From positions 9,071,100-9,135,099 of the forward strand of contig JAQFVV010000022.1 in the NCBI GenBank assembly GCA_028023455.1: 64,000 nt of DNA, written 5' to 3'. The stretch comes from Epiperipatus broadwayi. Lineage: Eukaryota; Onychophora; Udeonychophora; Euonychophora; Peripatidae. This document shows, one piece after another, positions 56,385-64,000 of the stretch (positions are counted from its first letter, which is position 1; each line of letters begins with the position of its first letter). The notes below the pieces were generated by a model. The model was given only the letters and a program-made list of their open reading frames with translations, was not told where the DNA came from and searched no databases. Position numbers and translations under genes: made by a program.

Positions 56385-56557
56385 TGTATGACGTATTACT
56401 TTTTGTTTACATTTGTAACGTTTTTTTCTAATACAATTTGAGTCTAGTTGACAACGACTACATAGATAGTTGAAAGTACTTCTATTAAATTGGTATATAT
56501 TTGTTTGTTTAAAATATTGTTACTGTATTAATTATTGTATTGTTTTGAATAATTATA
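55828..56557 (+). mobile_element. Penelope-like element 3' end, right arm of palindrome
   Basis: Mirror copy of the left arm, containing the same ORF and 3' UTR with GAAAGTACTTCTATTAAATT near the end and a TATATA tract at the boundary. Adjacent, oppositely oriented, 5'-truncated copies are a known insertion pattern for Penelope-like elements. Confidence 0.8.
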
Positions 56558-56645
56558 TATATATATATATATTACTGACAATATATATATATATATATAT
56601 ATATCTCTATATATGTATATATATATATATAGTATATATATCACA
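56545..56645. repeat. TA microsatellite cluster
   Basis: Several (TA)n blocks, with short CTGACA and CTC interruptions, lie at the outer end of the right Penelope arm. Confidence 0.9.
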
Positions 56646-56859
56646 TGGAAAAAGAGCAGTGAGCTTTGAGTTATTCAATGTATTTATACTTAATTTAAAA
56701 CAGATATATTAATTTTTAGCTGAGATTTAATGTTCATATGAAAATTAGGTATAGTCTCTAGCTTAACAATTGATTAATAATAATATTCATTAATATTTTT
56801 GTCTGAAGTGATTGGTATCAAAAGTTGTGAATGTGGAAAGTTTAACATTTGTATATCAA

Positions 56860-56892
56860 AATATAATATATATATATATATATATATATTTC
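56860..56892. repeat. TA microsatellite
   Basis: (TA)n run of about 13 units. Confidence 0.9.
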
Positions 56893-56919
56893 AAATATAA
56901 TTATATTGTCTATACCAAT

Positions 56920-57365
56920 TCTAATTTAATTAGAAGGGGCTTGAACTCAGACTTTCAAGCTCTTTACATCTATGCATTTAATTGTATACAACTGATACAC
57001 ATGATCACATACTTATGAAAAAGATAAATGATCTCCAACATATGTATTTTGTGCTGAACCAGCACTCATCATTGAGTGTTTCATCATTGAATTTTCAATG
57101 ATATGGATGGCTGAAAAGTTGGAGCATAGAGAAGATTGAAGCTTGTCCATTAAAGTTTGAAAATTTGCTATCTTAATGTAAACTGAGCACTGATTGGATA
57201 TATGTATGGGAGATGGTGATCTGGACCAACTGATGAGTGCTGGTTCAACATAAAATATGTATATTGGAAATCATTTATCTTTTTCACATGTATGTGGTTA
57301 TGTGTATCAGTTGTATAAGATTGAGTGCATCACTATAAAGTGCTTAAAAGTCTGAATTCAAGTCC

Positions 57366-57370
<5 letters not shown>
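56920..57370. repeat. Family B repeat, inverted pair
   Basis: The left part (56,930-57,075) is a minus-strand copy (GACTTTCAAGC, ACTGATACACATGATCACAT, AACCAGCACTCATCA) and the right part (57,180-57,365) a plus-strand copy (GATGGTGATCTGGACCAACT, GAGTGCTGGTTCAACATAAA, AAAGTCTGAATTCAAGTCC). The spacer holds TTTTCAATGATATGGATGGC, as at 61.57 kb. Confidence 0.65.

Positions 57371-57443
<73 letters not shown>
57371..57443. repeat. TA microsatellite at the RTE 3' end
   Basis: Two long (TA)n blocks abut the 3' end of the RTE element. RTE-type elements commonly end in short simple repeats, so part of it may belong to the element. Confidence 0.9.
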
Positions 57444-57445
<2 letters not shown>

Positions 57446-57451
57446 TCATTA

Positions 57452-57825
57452 TCAACCATTATCAATCCACTGCAGGATGAAGGTCTCTCCAAGTTTAATC
57501 CATCTTCTCCGATCTTTAGCTTCTCTTCTCCACATCACCCCTACACATTTTCTTATTTCATCCATCCATCTTACATGTGGTCTCCTTCTGGGTCTTTTAC
57601 AATCTCTTGGAATCCAGTTTAAAATTTCAATTGTCCATCTATTATCATCTCTTCTAGCAATATGTCCAGCCCAACTCCACTTCAATCTTTTAATTTTTTC
57701 AATGAGGTCAGTAACACCTGTTTGTTCTCTTACCCATACATTGCGTTTTCGATCTCTTCTTGTTACTCCCAACATACATCTCTCCATACTTCTTTGAAGA
57801 GCGTCTGAAGTCTCTGATTGATCTT
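57452..57825 (-). pseudogene. RTE reverse transcriptase, C-terminal segment after frameshift
   Basis: From about 57,825 the true continuation reads QSETSDALQRSMERCMLGVT, then RDRKRNVWVREQTGVTDLIE, KRLKWSWAGHIARRDD, the basic CKRPRRRPHVRWMDEIRK and a final TFILQWIDNG before the stop. WAGH-x-x-R and the R-P-x-x-R-W segment are usual C-terminal features of RTE proteins. It is separated from the RT core by one frameshift, so the element would make a truncated protein unless recoded. Confidence 0.8.
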
Positions 57826-59321
57826 CTATTAAGTGTCCAAGTCTCAGATCCATAAGTAAGAACTGGTAAAACACATTTGTTAAAAACCTTTCTTTTCAAA
57901 CACATAGGCATATTTCCTTTTAATATCAAGTTATTTCTACCAAAAGCACTCCAACCAAGTTTAATTCTATGATTAATTTCCTCTATTATGTTTCCATCTG
58001 TATTAATAATCTGACCAAGGTATTTGTAACTCTTAACTTCTTCTAATTCATCATAATCAATCTTTATTTTCATATTTTGAGCAAATCGATTAAACATTAC
58101 TTTAGTCTTTTTAACATTTATCTTTAGTCCTACTTTCCTACTTTCATCTGATAACTCCTGCAACATTTCCTGCAGCTCGGAAGCATTATTTGCAAAAACA
58201 ACTACATCATCTGCGAAATCTAAATGACTTAAATAATCTCCATTTACTTTCACTCCTTTAGTTTCCCATTTTAATCCACAAAATACTTCTTGCAGCACTG
58301 CTGTAAAAAGTTTTGGAGATATGGAGTCACCTTGTCTTACACCTTTCTCAATGTTGACTTTCCCAGTATCATTATGTAATCTAATTGTTGCTGTTGCATT
58401 TTTATAAATATTCTTTAAAATATGACAATATCCTGGATCTATACCTTGATGATCCAATGCTTTAATCACTGAAGAAATGTTTATAGAATCAAATGCCTTT
58501 TCATAATCTACAAATCCAAAACATAATGACAACTCATATTCATTTGTCCTTTCTATAACTTCTCTCAATACTTGAATATGATCTACTGTACTAAAACCAC
58601 TTTTAAATCCAGCTTGTTCTCTTGGTTGGTGAAAATCCAAGGTTCTCTGTAGACGAGTTGTAATTATCTTGGTAAAAATTTTATATAAAACTGATAAAAG
58701 GCTGATAGGTCTGTAATTTCTAATATCTTCTTTATCACCTTTTTTAAATATTAATATTATTACTGCATTCTTCCAATCATCCGGTACATCTTTATCATTT
58801 AGACATTTGGTATATAACTTTGCTAATATTTTTTCTGTTTCTTCACCTGCTTCTTTTATTATATCAATTATAATTCCATCATTACCTGGAGCCTTTCCTT
58901 TCTTCATACACTTAATTGCATTTCTCACTTCTTCATTTAAAATTCTGGGCAATTCGGAAGATGTAATAGATATAGGAGGTACTTGTTCTTTATTACTATA
59001 TAATTCTTGATAAAAATCTTCTACCAATTTCATAATGTCATCCCTCTTTTTAGTAATAATTCCATCTTTTTTCCTTATTGCAGATATAAATTTCCTACCA
59101 ATACCAAAATGTTGTTTTACATTCTTAAGACTTTTATTTTCTTCTACAGCTTTTCTTGCTAGTTCACAGTTATACTTTCTTATATCATTTTCAACTCTTT
59201 TCCACACCATTTTACAAAATTCGAGATATTCAATTCTTTTTAATGCATCATTCTTGCATATCTTCATATTCCTTCTTTTCTTCATAAGTTCTCTAGTCTC
59301 AGTAGAAATTTTATTAGTCAA
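57708..59321 (-). CDS. RTE reverse transcriptase, main part (537 residues)
   Basis: The frame begins at a TTG only because the preceding endonuclease frame is broken, so its start is not a true initiation site. RT motifs: KGKAPGNDGI (141-150), IFKKGDKEDIRNYRPISLL (191-209), EQAGFKSGFST (235-245), FVDYEKAFDS with both Asp of motif A (270-279), GVRQGDSISP (327-336), LDFADDVVVF, motif C (367-376) and GLKINVKKTK (398-407). YKYLG and TYGSETWTL follow. The catalytic Asp triad is intact. After LNRRSIRD the frame slips and the last 40 or so residues are nonsense; the proper frame resumes in the next entry. The antisense open frames here are shadows. Confidence 0.85.
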   Translation of the reverse strand: MTNKISTETRELMKKRRNMKICKNDALKRIEYLEFCKMVWKRVENDIRKYNCELARKAVEENKSLKNVKQHFGIGRKFISAIRKKDGIITKKRDDIMKLVEDFYQELYSNKEQVPPISITSSELPRILNEEVRNAIKCMKKGKAPGNDGIIIDIIKEAGEETEKILAKLYTKCLNDKDVPDDWKNAVIILIFKKGDKEDIRNYRPISLLSVLYKIFTKIITTRLQRTLDFHQPREQAGFKSGFSTVDHIQVLREVIERTNEYELSLCFGFVDYEKAFDSINISSVIKALDHQGIDPGYCHILKNIYKNATATIRLHNDTGKVNIEKGVRQGDSISPKLFTAVLQEVFCGLKWETKGVKVNGDYLSHLDFADDVVVFANNASELQEMLQELSDESRKVGLKINVKKTKVMFNRFAQNMKIKIDYDELEEVKSYKYLGQIINTDGNIIEEINHRIKLGWSAFGRNNLILKGNMPMCLKRKVFNKCVLPVLTYGSETWTLNRRSIRDFRRSSKKYGEMYVGSNKKRSKTQCMGKRTNRCY

Positions 59322-60280
59322 TTGCTGCTTTTTCTACCAGCTATCTTTGTTGCAGTTTTTAAAAGTGTATCAGTTATTTTCATATTAATTTCATTCAAAT
59401 CTGAATCATGTTCAAAATCTACTAATACTTGAAACCGATTTGTAAGTTCTAATTTAAATTCATTAGAATGTTTCTGAAGATTAGGAATATCAACTGTAAA
59501 TATAGTTTTTCTTAATAATTTTTGTCTCTCTAGTTTTACATTAACATGTATCTTACCCCTTACTAATCGATGATCACTTCCTGTGTTAAATTTATTAAGA
59601 ACATTACAATCTTGAAATATGTATTTCCTGTTAGTCAAAATATAATCCAATTCTGCTGTACCTTCATTTGGATGCTTCCATGTCCATTTCCTACTAACAT
59701 TTTTCTCAAAAAAAGAATTCATAATATAAAGTTTTTCCTTCTCTGCAAACTCCACAAGTCTATGTCCTCTCTCATTTCTATTACCATAACCAAAATTACC
59801 TACAACACTTTCATCTTTCATTTGTTTACCAATTCTAGCATTAAAATCTCCCATAACAATTTTAAAATGTTGTTTACTCTGATCAAAAGCCTTTTGTACA
59901 TCCATATAAAAATCTTCTACTACTTCATCACTGTGAGAACTTGTTGGGGCATAAACCTGAATTATCTGCATTTGATATCTGCTATTAAGTTGTATAACTA
60001 ATCTTGCCACTCTGTCTGATACACCATCAATCTCCACAATATTGTTCTTCCACTTTTTATTTATAATGAATCCTACTCCACTTGTATTTCCAATATTTGT
60101 GCCTTTATAATAGAGCATATGTCCACTTTTTAAATCAATTGTCTCTTCACCTTTTCTTCTAACTTCACAAAGTCCAATAATATCCCATTTAATATAAGAG
60201 AGTTCTTCTTCTAATTCTTGCAATCTTCCTTCACTTGAAAGTGATCTGCAGTTGTAAGTACCTAAATAAAAAGTCGTCAT
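59318..60280 (-). CDS. RTE endonuclease domain (APE-like), 320 residues
   Basis: I chose the ATG at 60,280 because the upstream in-frame residues come from flanking family B sequence. The APE-like nuclease motifs come in order: TYNCRSL (Asn), IIGLCEVRRKG (catalytic Glu), QVYAPTSSHSDEVVEDFY, VMGDFNARIG (Asp and Asn), ELDYILTNR and TGSDHRLV (catalytic Asp-His). Such nucleases nick target DNA for target-primed reverse transcription. The C-terminal part is a linker to the RT. The frame stops after GRKSSN at 59,318. The next frame resumes at that point, consistent with a one-base loss in an A run that split a single ORF. Confidence 0.85.
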   Translation of the reverse strand: MTTFYLGTYNCRSLSSEGRLQELEEELSYIKWDIIGLCEVRRKGEETIDLKSGHMLYYKGTNIGNTSGVGFIINKKWKNNIVEIDGVSDRVARLVIQLNSRYQMQIIQVYAPTSSHSDEVVEDFYMDVQKAFDQSKQHFKIVMGDFNARIGKQMKDESVVGNFGYGNRNERGHRLVEFAEKEKLYIMNSFFEKNVSRKWTWKHPNEGTAELDYILTNRKYIFQDCNVLNKFNTGSDHRLVRGKIHVNVKLERQKLLRKTIFTVDIPNLQKHSNEFKLELTNRFQVLVDFEHDSDLNEINMKITDTLLKTATKIAGRKSSN

Positions 60281-60374
60281 CAAATGGCAGCCTGGGTCCA
60301 CCTCCAGGATATTCTTAGCACCCTCCGCCTTCGGCCACCAACCGCTGCCTTGGTTGGTGACTATATATATATAT

Positions 60375-60510
60375 ATTGGGATTTGAAGTGAGACTTTCAA
60401 GGTCTCTACAGCTATCCACTTCATTTTATTCCACCAATACACATGACCACAATACACGTGAAAAGGTAAATGATCAACAATATGTGTATTTTGTGTGCAA
60501 CATAATTGTA
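60375..60510 (-). repeat. Family B repeat fragment
   Basis: The plus-strand text GAGACTTTCAAGGTCTCTAC, CACCAATACACATGACCAC and CGTGAAAAGGTAAATGATCA matches the minus-oriented family B arms at 12.9 and 56.95 kb. It may be the part of the copy separated from 57,180-57,365 by the RTE insertion. Confidence 0.55.
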
Positions 60511-60629
60511 TTTAGATATTAGATATTAGACATATAATACAAATAAAATGTCCATTAATTAAAAAAAACTATTGTAATAACAATAAAAATAATAAATATA
60601 ACAATAATAAACTATTGTATACAGTCTTT

Positions 60630-61420
60630 TAATCTGCAGAAGTACTTTCAGTTAAATCCTTAACCTGCCTCAATTGCTGTTAAATTCAAATAACCAAATG
60701 GAACTAAATGTCATCAACTCAAATCCCATGAATCCTGAATTTTAATATTATCAGCTTATCTATTAATTAAATTCATTTTATTCCTATTTATTAAAATTGC
60801 CTCCTTAATTTTTCTTTTATTATGGTTTCTCTCTTGATGAAGAATCTTCACACGTCCAATCTCAAACTTATATTTACATGTCCTTTCATGATCCAAGAAA
60901 CATTAAATCACTATTTTTACTTTTCACATGCTTAAATAACAATTCATGCTCCTTTAATCTTTTTTCAATACTGCATCTCAGTTCACCTATATATGATAAC
61001 ATCCATCCATAAAAAAATTTGATACACAATTTTACTTTTCTGCTTGTCAGGTATGACATTTTTAGAATTATTCACTAATTTATTAACATTATTTGTAACA
61101 CAAAATGAAACATTAAACATTTCATTTGAGCATTTGAGATATCCATTTTTTACTATCATTCCCCAACTTCTTTAAACCATTATAACTCCTTTTAAATTGA
61201 CATAAAGTATAGTTAATCTGTTCCATCTTATAACCAACTTCAAGCAATTACTTGGCAAATATATCAATATTTTTTAATTTATCATACTGGTATCGATCAT
61301 TAAAAAACAAAAAAAGATTCAAAATTAGCTATCTTATGCATAATTGGTACTTTTGATTTACAATTTTTATAACTTAACATACTATCATCTATTGTAACAA
61401 TTCAATCCAAATACTTAATA
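60630..61420 (-). pseudogene. Decayed Penelope-like element 3' part
   Basis: On the minus strand, YIGELRCSIEKRLKEHELLF near 60,930-60,990 matches YIGESQCTLEKRSREHLLLY of the 55-56 kb copies. It is followed by counterparts of VKILCIERNNNKRKIKEA (here VKILHQERNHNKRKIKEA, out of frame), and by a 3' UTR with GAATTTAACAGCAATTGAGG and CTGAAAGTACTTCTGC. Upstream, the linker equivalent (NKLVNNSKNV) is recognisable. Stops and indels are frequent. It represents a different, older subfamily. Confidence 0.7.
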
Positions 61421-61489
61421 CTTTTGTTCTGTTCGTGTTCAATAGTTCATTTCAAGCCATTCAAATTATATGTGAGAGGTTAGAGTGAT

Positions 61490-61780
61490 TTAAAGTCAAC
61501 ATGGGTATGACAATAATATTGGCATCAACAAGGGTTTTGAGCATTTCATCCTTGGATTTTTAATGATGTGGATGGCTGAAGAGTTGGAGATTGGAGAAGA
61601 TTTAAGATTGTCCATTAAAGTTTGAAATCTTTTTTATCTTAATATAAACTGAGCTCTGATTGTATATATGTGTGGGAGATGATGATCTGAATCAATTGGT
61701 GAATGCTGGTTCCACATAAAATATGTATATTGGAGATCATTTGTAGGGAGCTTGAAAGTCTAAGCTCAAGTTCTTACACT
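61490..61780 (+). repeat. Family B repeat copy
   Basis: CAACATGGGTATGACAATAA, TTTTTAATGATGTGGATGGC, TGATTGTATATATGTGTGGG, TGATGATCTGAATCAATTGG and GAAAGTCTAAGCTCAAGTTC follow in family B order, including the spacer part seen at 13.1 kb. Confidence 0.6.
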
Positions 61781-61782
61781 CA

Positions 61783-61785
<3 letters not shown>

Positions 61786-61813
<28 letters not shown>
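61786..61813. repeat. TA microsatellite
   Basis: (TA)n run within the palindromic context TGCATATATA...TATATATGCA. Confidence 0.9.
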
Positions 61814-61816
<3 letters not shown>

Positions 61817-61898
61817 TGAGTCTCACTTGAAACTCATAGGGTGATCTGTGATTTGGGAAATTTTATTCTAAATAATGATTTGTATTAAGCTTTCACAA

Positions 61899-61922
61899 GG
61901 AGAGAGAGAGAGAGAGAGAGAG
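61899..61922. repeat. GA microsatellite
   Basis: (GA)n run of about 11 units. Confidence 0.9.
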
Positions 61923-61924
61923 CT

Positions 61925-62735
61925 GCAAATGTAAAAGATTTAATTAGTTATTTATACATATATATTAGATAATCATAGAAAATATTAAACCTATGATCTA
62001 AATACTTCATCAACTAGTATTTGTTTTAGCAACAAAAGTAGAAAAGAAATAATTTACTTGTGGTATAGGTAAAATAAAAACGAATTAATACTTCTGAGTC
62101 AATAGAGTACATGTTATTGCCACAAGACAACAGACGAAATTGATAGTATTTTAAAAAGAAGTGTATATTATAACAAGGAGAATGTCAATTTGAATATTCT
62201 GCATTAGATCAAATTTTTATAATACTTGTAAAAAAAAAAAAACATTTAAAAAAAGCTGAATAAATTGTGAAGTCGTAATATAAATTTTGAAGCCCTAATT
62301 GAGAATGTGATGAAACATATATGGATTCTCGATTTATGGCCAGTTTGTTTACTGTCTATCAGATATTGATTTTTGAATAATTTTAATGGACATCAATGTT
62401 TTGAAGTCTTATCTAAACTGTTATTTTATAATTATTAATAGTTATCACTGTGATGATGATGATGATGATATCAAATAAGTTTTTAATGTTTATATTATTT
62501 TTTCCCGTTTGATCTACAATGAATTTAAAGAAAAGTGATTTTTTATACTATGCTAAAAGGGTGTTTTTATCACTAATTTCTTTTAAAATTACTACTTAAC
62601 TTGTAATATTTATGCCATATTTTTATAATTTTGTTTCCACTATATTTCTAAATCACTTGTTTCTCTATTCATTTTTATTCTTTTGAAAGGTAATATTAGT
62701 CATATATAAAAAGCAAATGTATTGGCCTAAAGCAT
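61925..62735. other. AT-rich DNA, no gene recognised
   Basis: Only a short GATGAT run near 62,452-62,470 stands out. No coding motif was found. Confidence 0.5.
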
Positions 62736-62739
62736 CAGG

Positions 62740-63240
62740 AAAGCTGCATTATTGTAGTTTAATGAAACAAGAAAGAAACTGTGACTAAAAACTACTACGA
62801 CACAGTAAAGTGAAACAATTTCCCCTTGGGTTGGGTTAAACATAGAAAAGAAAGAGACTCGAACAGAATCTATGGGAGGGGGATAAAAAGAGAGCAAAAA
62901 AAGACACCCTGATTCACATGGTTGGTGTAGGAATCTCCTAATAATTCAATCAAAAACTGTGGAAGAATGTCTCCCATGATTCACTGCTTATGTGACAGTT
63001 CCCTGGAGGAAAAAAAAAGGTTAAGGAGAGATGAGGGGATTTCTGAAATCCCACAGAAACATGATCTGGGAATCCTCAGCAATAACAAAAATTTTTAAGA
63101 TTGATTGAATGAATCAGATATTATATTATGGTCAGGTTTGACTAGATATAAAAACAAAAAAAAGAGGAAGGGGGAGGGAAAAAGCACTTAGGAGAATTCT
63201 GACTGCTAATATGCTTATCTTATTAGTCATAATGTGGTTT
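62740..63240. promoter_or_regulatory. Candidate conserved non-coding block
   Basis: The block is more complex and purine-rich than its surroundings and matches none of the repeat families here. It contains dense site-like strings: TGATTGATTGAATGA- and AATTCAATCA-like (Pbx/Hox type), CTGTGG (Runx type), TTATGTGACAG (TALE type) and GATTCACATGG. No sensible open frame is present. The function is inference only. Confidence 0.25.
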
Positions 63241-63469
63241 AAACAAATTTGAAGAAAAAGTTGCTTTCAGTTTAAAATTAAATATTGCTAGCAAAATTTA
63301 AATATGTAAAGTAATAAAACTTTTTTTTAATCTTTAGTAAGTTTATTTCTTCTAAATATTTTTTATTAAAGAATGACAATCGTGTAATAGGAATATATTT
63401 CATCTATAAGTGAACAGCTTTATATTAGGAAGTTGTTTATATATATATTCTCTCATAAATAATGCAGAA

Positions 63470-63555
63470 GGACTCTGTGACTTAAATGTTAGTAGATACG
63501 CCTCCCATGTCTCATGTTCACGAACTGAAATTCGAAACCAGACCAGGTAACATTT
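63470..63555 (+). repeat. tRNA-like sequence, probably a decayed SINE head
   Basis: TGACTTAAATGTTAGTAGA could be an A-box region and ATTCGAAACC, about 45 bases later, a B-box with one change from GTTCGAAACC. CGCCTCCCATGTCTCATG between them would form the anticodon-arm part. The acceptor stem does not pair well, so it is not a functional tRNA gene. No second copy was found in the window. Confidence 0.35.
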
Positions 63556-63559
63556 GAAT

Positions 63560-64000
63560 AATTTTTAATTTTTACAATTAGTCTAAAGATTTTTCAGGTA
63601 TCCAGTCTATAGTCAATACAGCTAGATATATAGTTTTGCTTAAAATATGGTATATATTTAAACCCTCATCATTTTGCAAGTTTGATGAGTAATACCTTCT
63701 TTATTAATTTTCTGTTGAAGTAATCTCTGCTCTGTACTTGACTAACTAAAAGCTATTAATACTATGTGAGTATTAAAAATTCAGATATTTGAGAATACAA
63801 ATCGATTTAAACATCTCAGTAGCTTTTAGATAAAAGATTGCAATTAGATGTCAAAGTGTTAGCTAAACAGATTGCATTCTGCTGCTTCTAGATTTAATAA
63901 ATAAATGATAGTGTAATTTTTAAGACTAATATTTATTCCAATTTATTACATGGAAATAAAACGTGGATCCCTATCAATGTAATATAAAAGGAAAATTTTC
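63560..64000. other. AT-rich DNA, no gene recognised
   Basis: No motif or repeat match was seen up to the window end. Confidence 0.5.

Larger units (their letters stand above)
57444..60355 (-). mobile_element. Nearly complete RTE-type non-LTR retrotransposon
   Basis: About 2.9 kb, close to the usual RTE length of about 3 kb. It holds an APE-like endonuclease and an RTE-type reverse transcriptase in the expected order on the minus strand and ends in GATAATGATGATA plus a TA tract. Two frame breaks (near 59,320 and 57,825) are the only disruptions I see. It has inserted into or beside family B sequence, with copies on both sides (57,180-57,365 and 60,375-60,500). Relics at 8.0, 24.5, 28.7, 35.2 and 51.4 kb match it. 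Confidence 0.85.

Noticed and set aside
58807-60001. Plus-strand open frames opposite the RTE element
   Set aside because: They are antisense shadows of the endonuclease and reverse-transcriptase ORFs, which carry the full set of catalytic motifs.
63480-63540. A small coding exon followed by a CAG/GTAACA donor
   Set aside because: The open reading is only about 20 codons and the same bases are better explained as tRNA-like A- and B-box regions.
1-64000. CRISPR array, operons or bacterial genes
   Set aside because: No regularly spaced short identical repeats exist, open frames are short, and the element content is purely eukaryotic.
1-64000. Firm assignment to octopus or another named animal
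   Set aside because: RTE, Penelope-like and tRNA SINE content fits many invertebrates; the hallmark octopus SINE was not seen and no host gene is available for comparison.

Overview
This window is AT-rich (roughly 70% or more by eye) animal nuclear DNA. It is almost entirely non-coding and filled with transposable-element debris. No host protein-coding gene, rRNA or functional tRNA gene could be supported. The element set points to a metazoan, most likely an invertebrate: RTE-type, L1/Tx1-like and jockey/CR1-like non-LTR retrotransposons, Penelope-like elements with a GIY-YIG endonuclease, tRNA-derived SINEs with A-rich tails, and many fold-back repeats. The species cannot be fixed from the sequence. 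The SINE most typical of octopus genomes was not seen.

Layout. 1-8 kb: AT-rich DNA with an old minisatellite (2.5-3.0 kb), fold-back repeats and a cluster of three SINEs, two of them at the same target site (6.4-6.7 kb). 8-12 kb: an RTE 3' fragment, a Penelope-like tail, TA microsatellites and two SINEs. 12.8-18.4 kb: inverted pairs of two dispersed repeat families. 18.4-21.2 kb: a Penelope-like 3' tail, a dead reverse-strand RTE-like LINE and a jockey/CR1-like relic. 22-29.4 kb: SINEs, palindromes, RTE relics, and an unusual 2-kb block with a TATA box and minisatellite. That block lies between inverted copies of a repeat carrying a hammerhead-ribozyme-like motif. 31-39.2 kb: SINEs, repeat copies, and nested fold-backs at 38.1-39.1 kb. 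42.2-42.5 kb: a compositionally distinct block with an exact 107-bp tandem duplication, a candidate regulatory element. 46-51.6 kb: a SINE and three LINE relics, including a GC-richer L1/Tx1-like ORF2 end. 55.1-56.6 kb: a near-perfect 1.47-kb palindrome made of two head-to-head Penelope-like 3' ends. 57.4-60.4 kb: a nearly intact RTE element on the minus strand. 60.6-61.4 kb: a decayed Penelope-like element. 62.7-63.6 kb: a second candidate conserved block and a tRNA-like sequence.

How the parts relate. The RTE element at 57.4-60.4 kb has both an APE-like endonuclease and a reverse transcriptase, and at least five older relics of the same or a close family are scattered through the window. 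The short SINEs carry pol III-type boxes and A tails, so they depend on LINE machinery; which LINE serves them is not shown here. The hammerhead-like repeats and the Penelope-like elements may belong together, because published Penelope-like elements often carry hammerhead motifs. In this window the two are not physically joined, so that link is inference. Repeat names used below: family A is the tRNA-derived SINE; family B is a dispersed repeat ending in a B-box-like GTTTGAATCC; family C is the hammerhead-like repeat; family D is a pair of copies at 3.05 and 18.13 kb.
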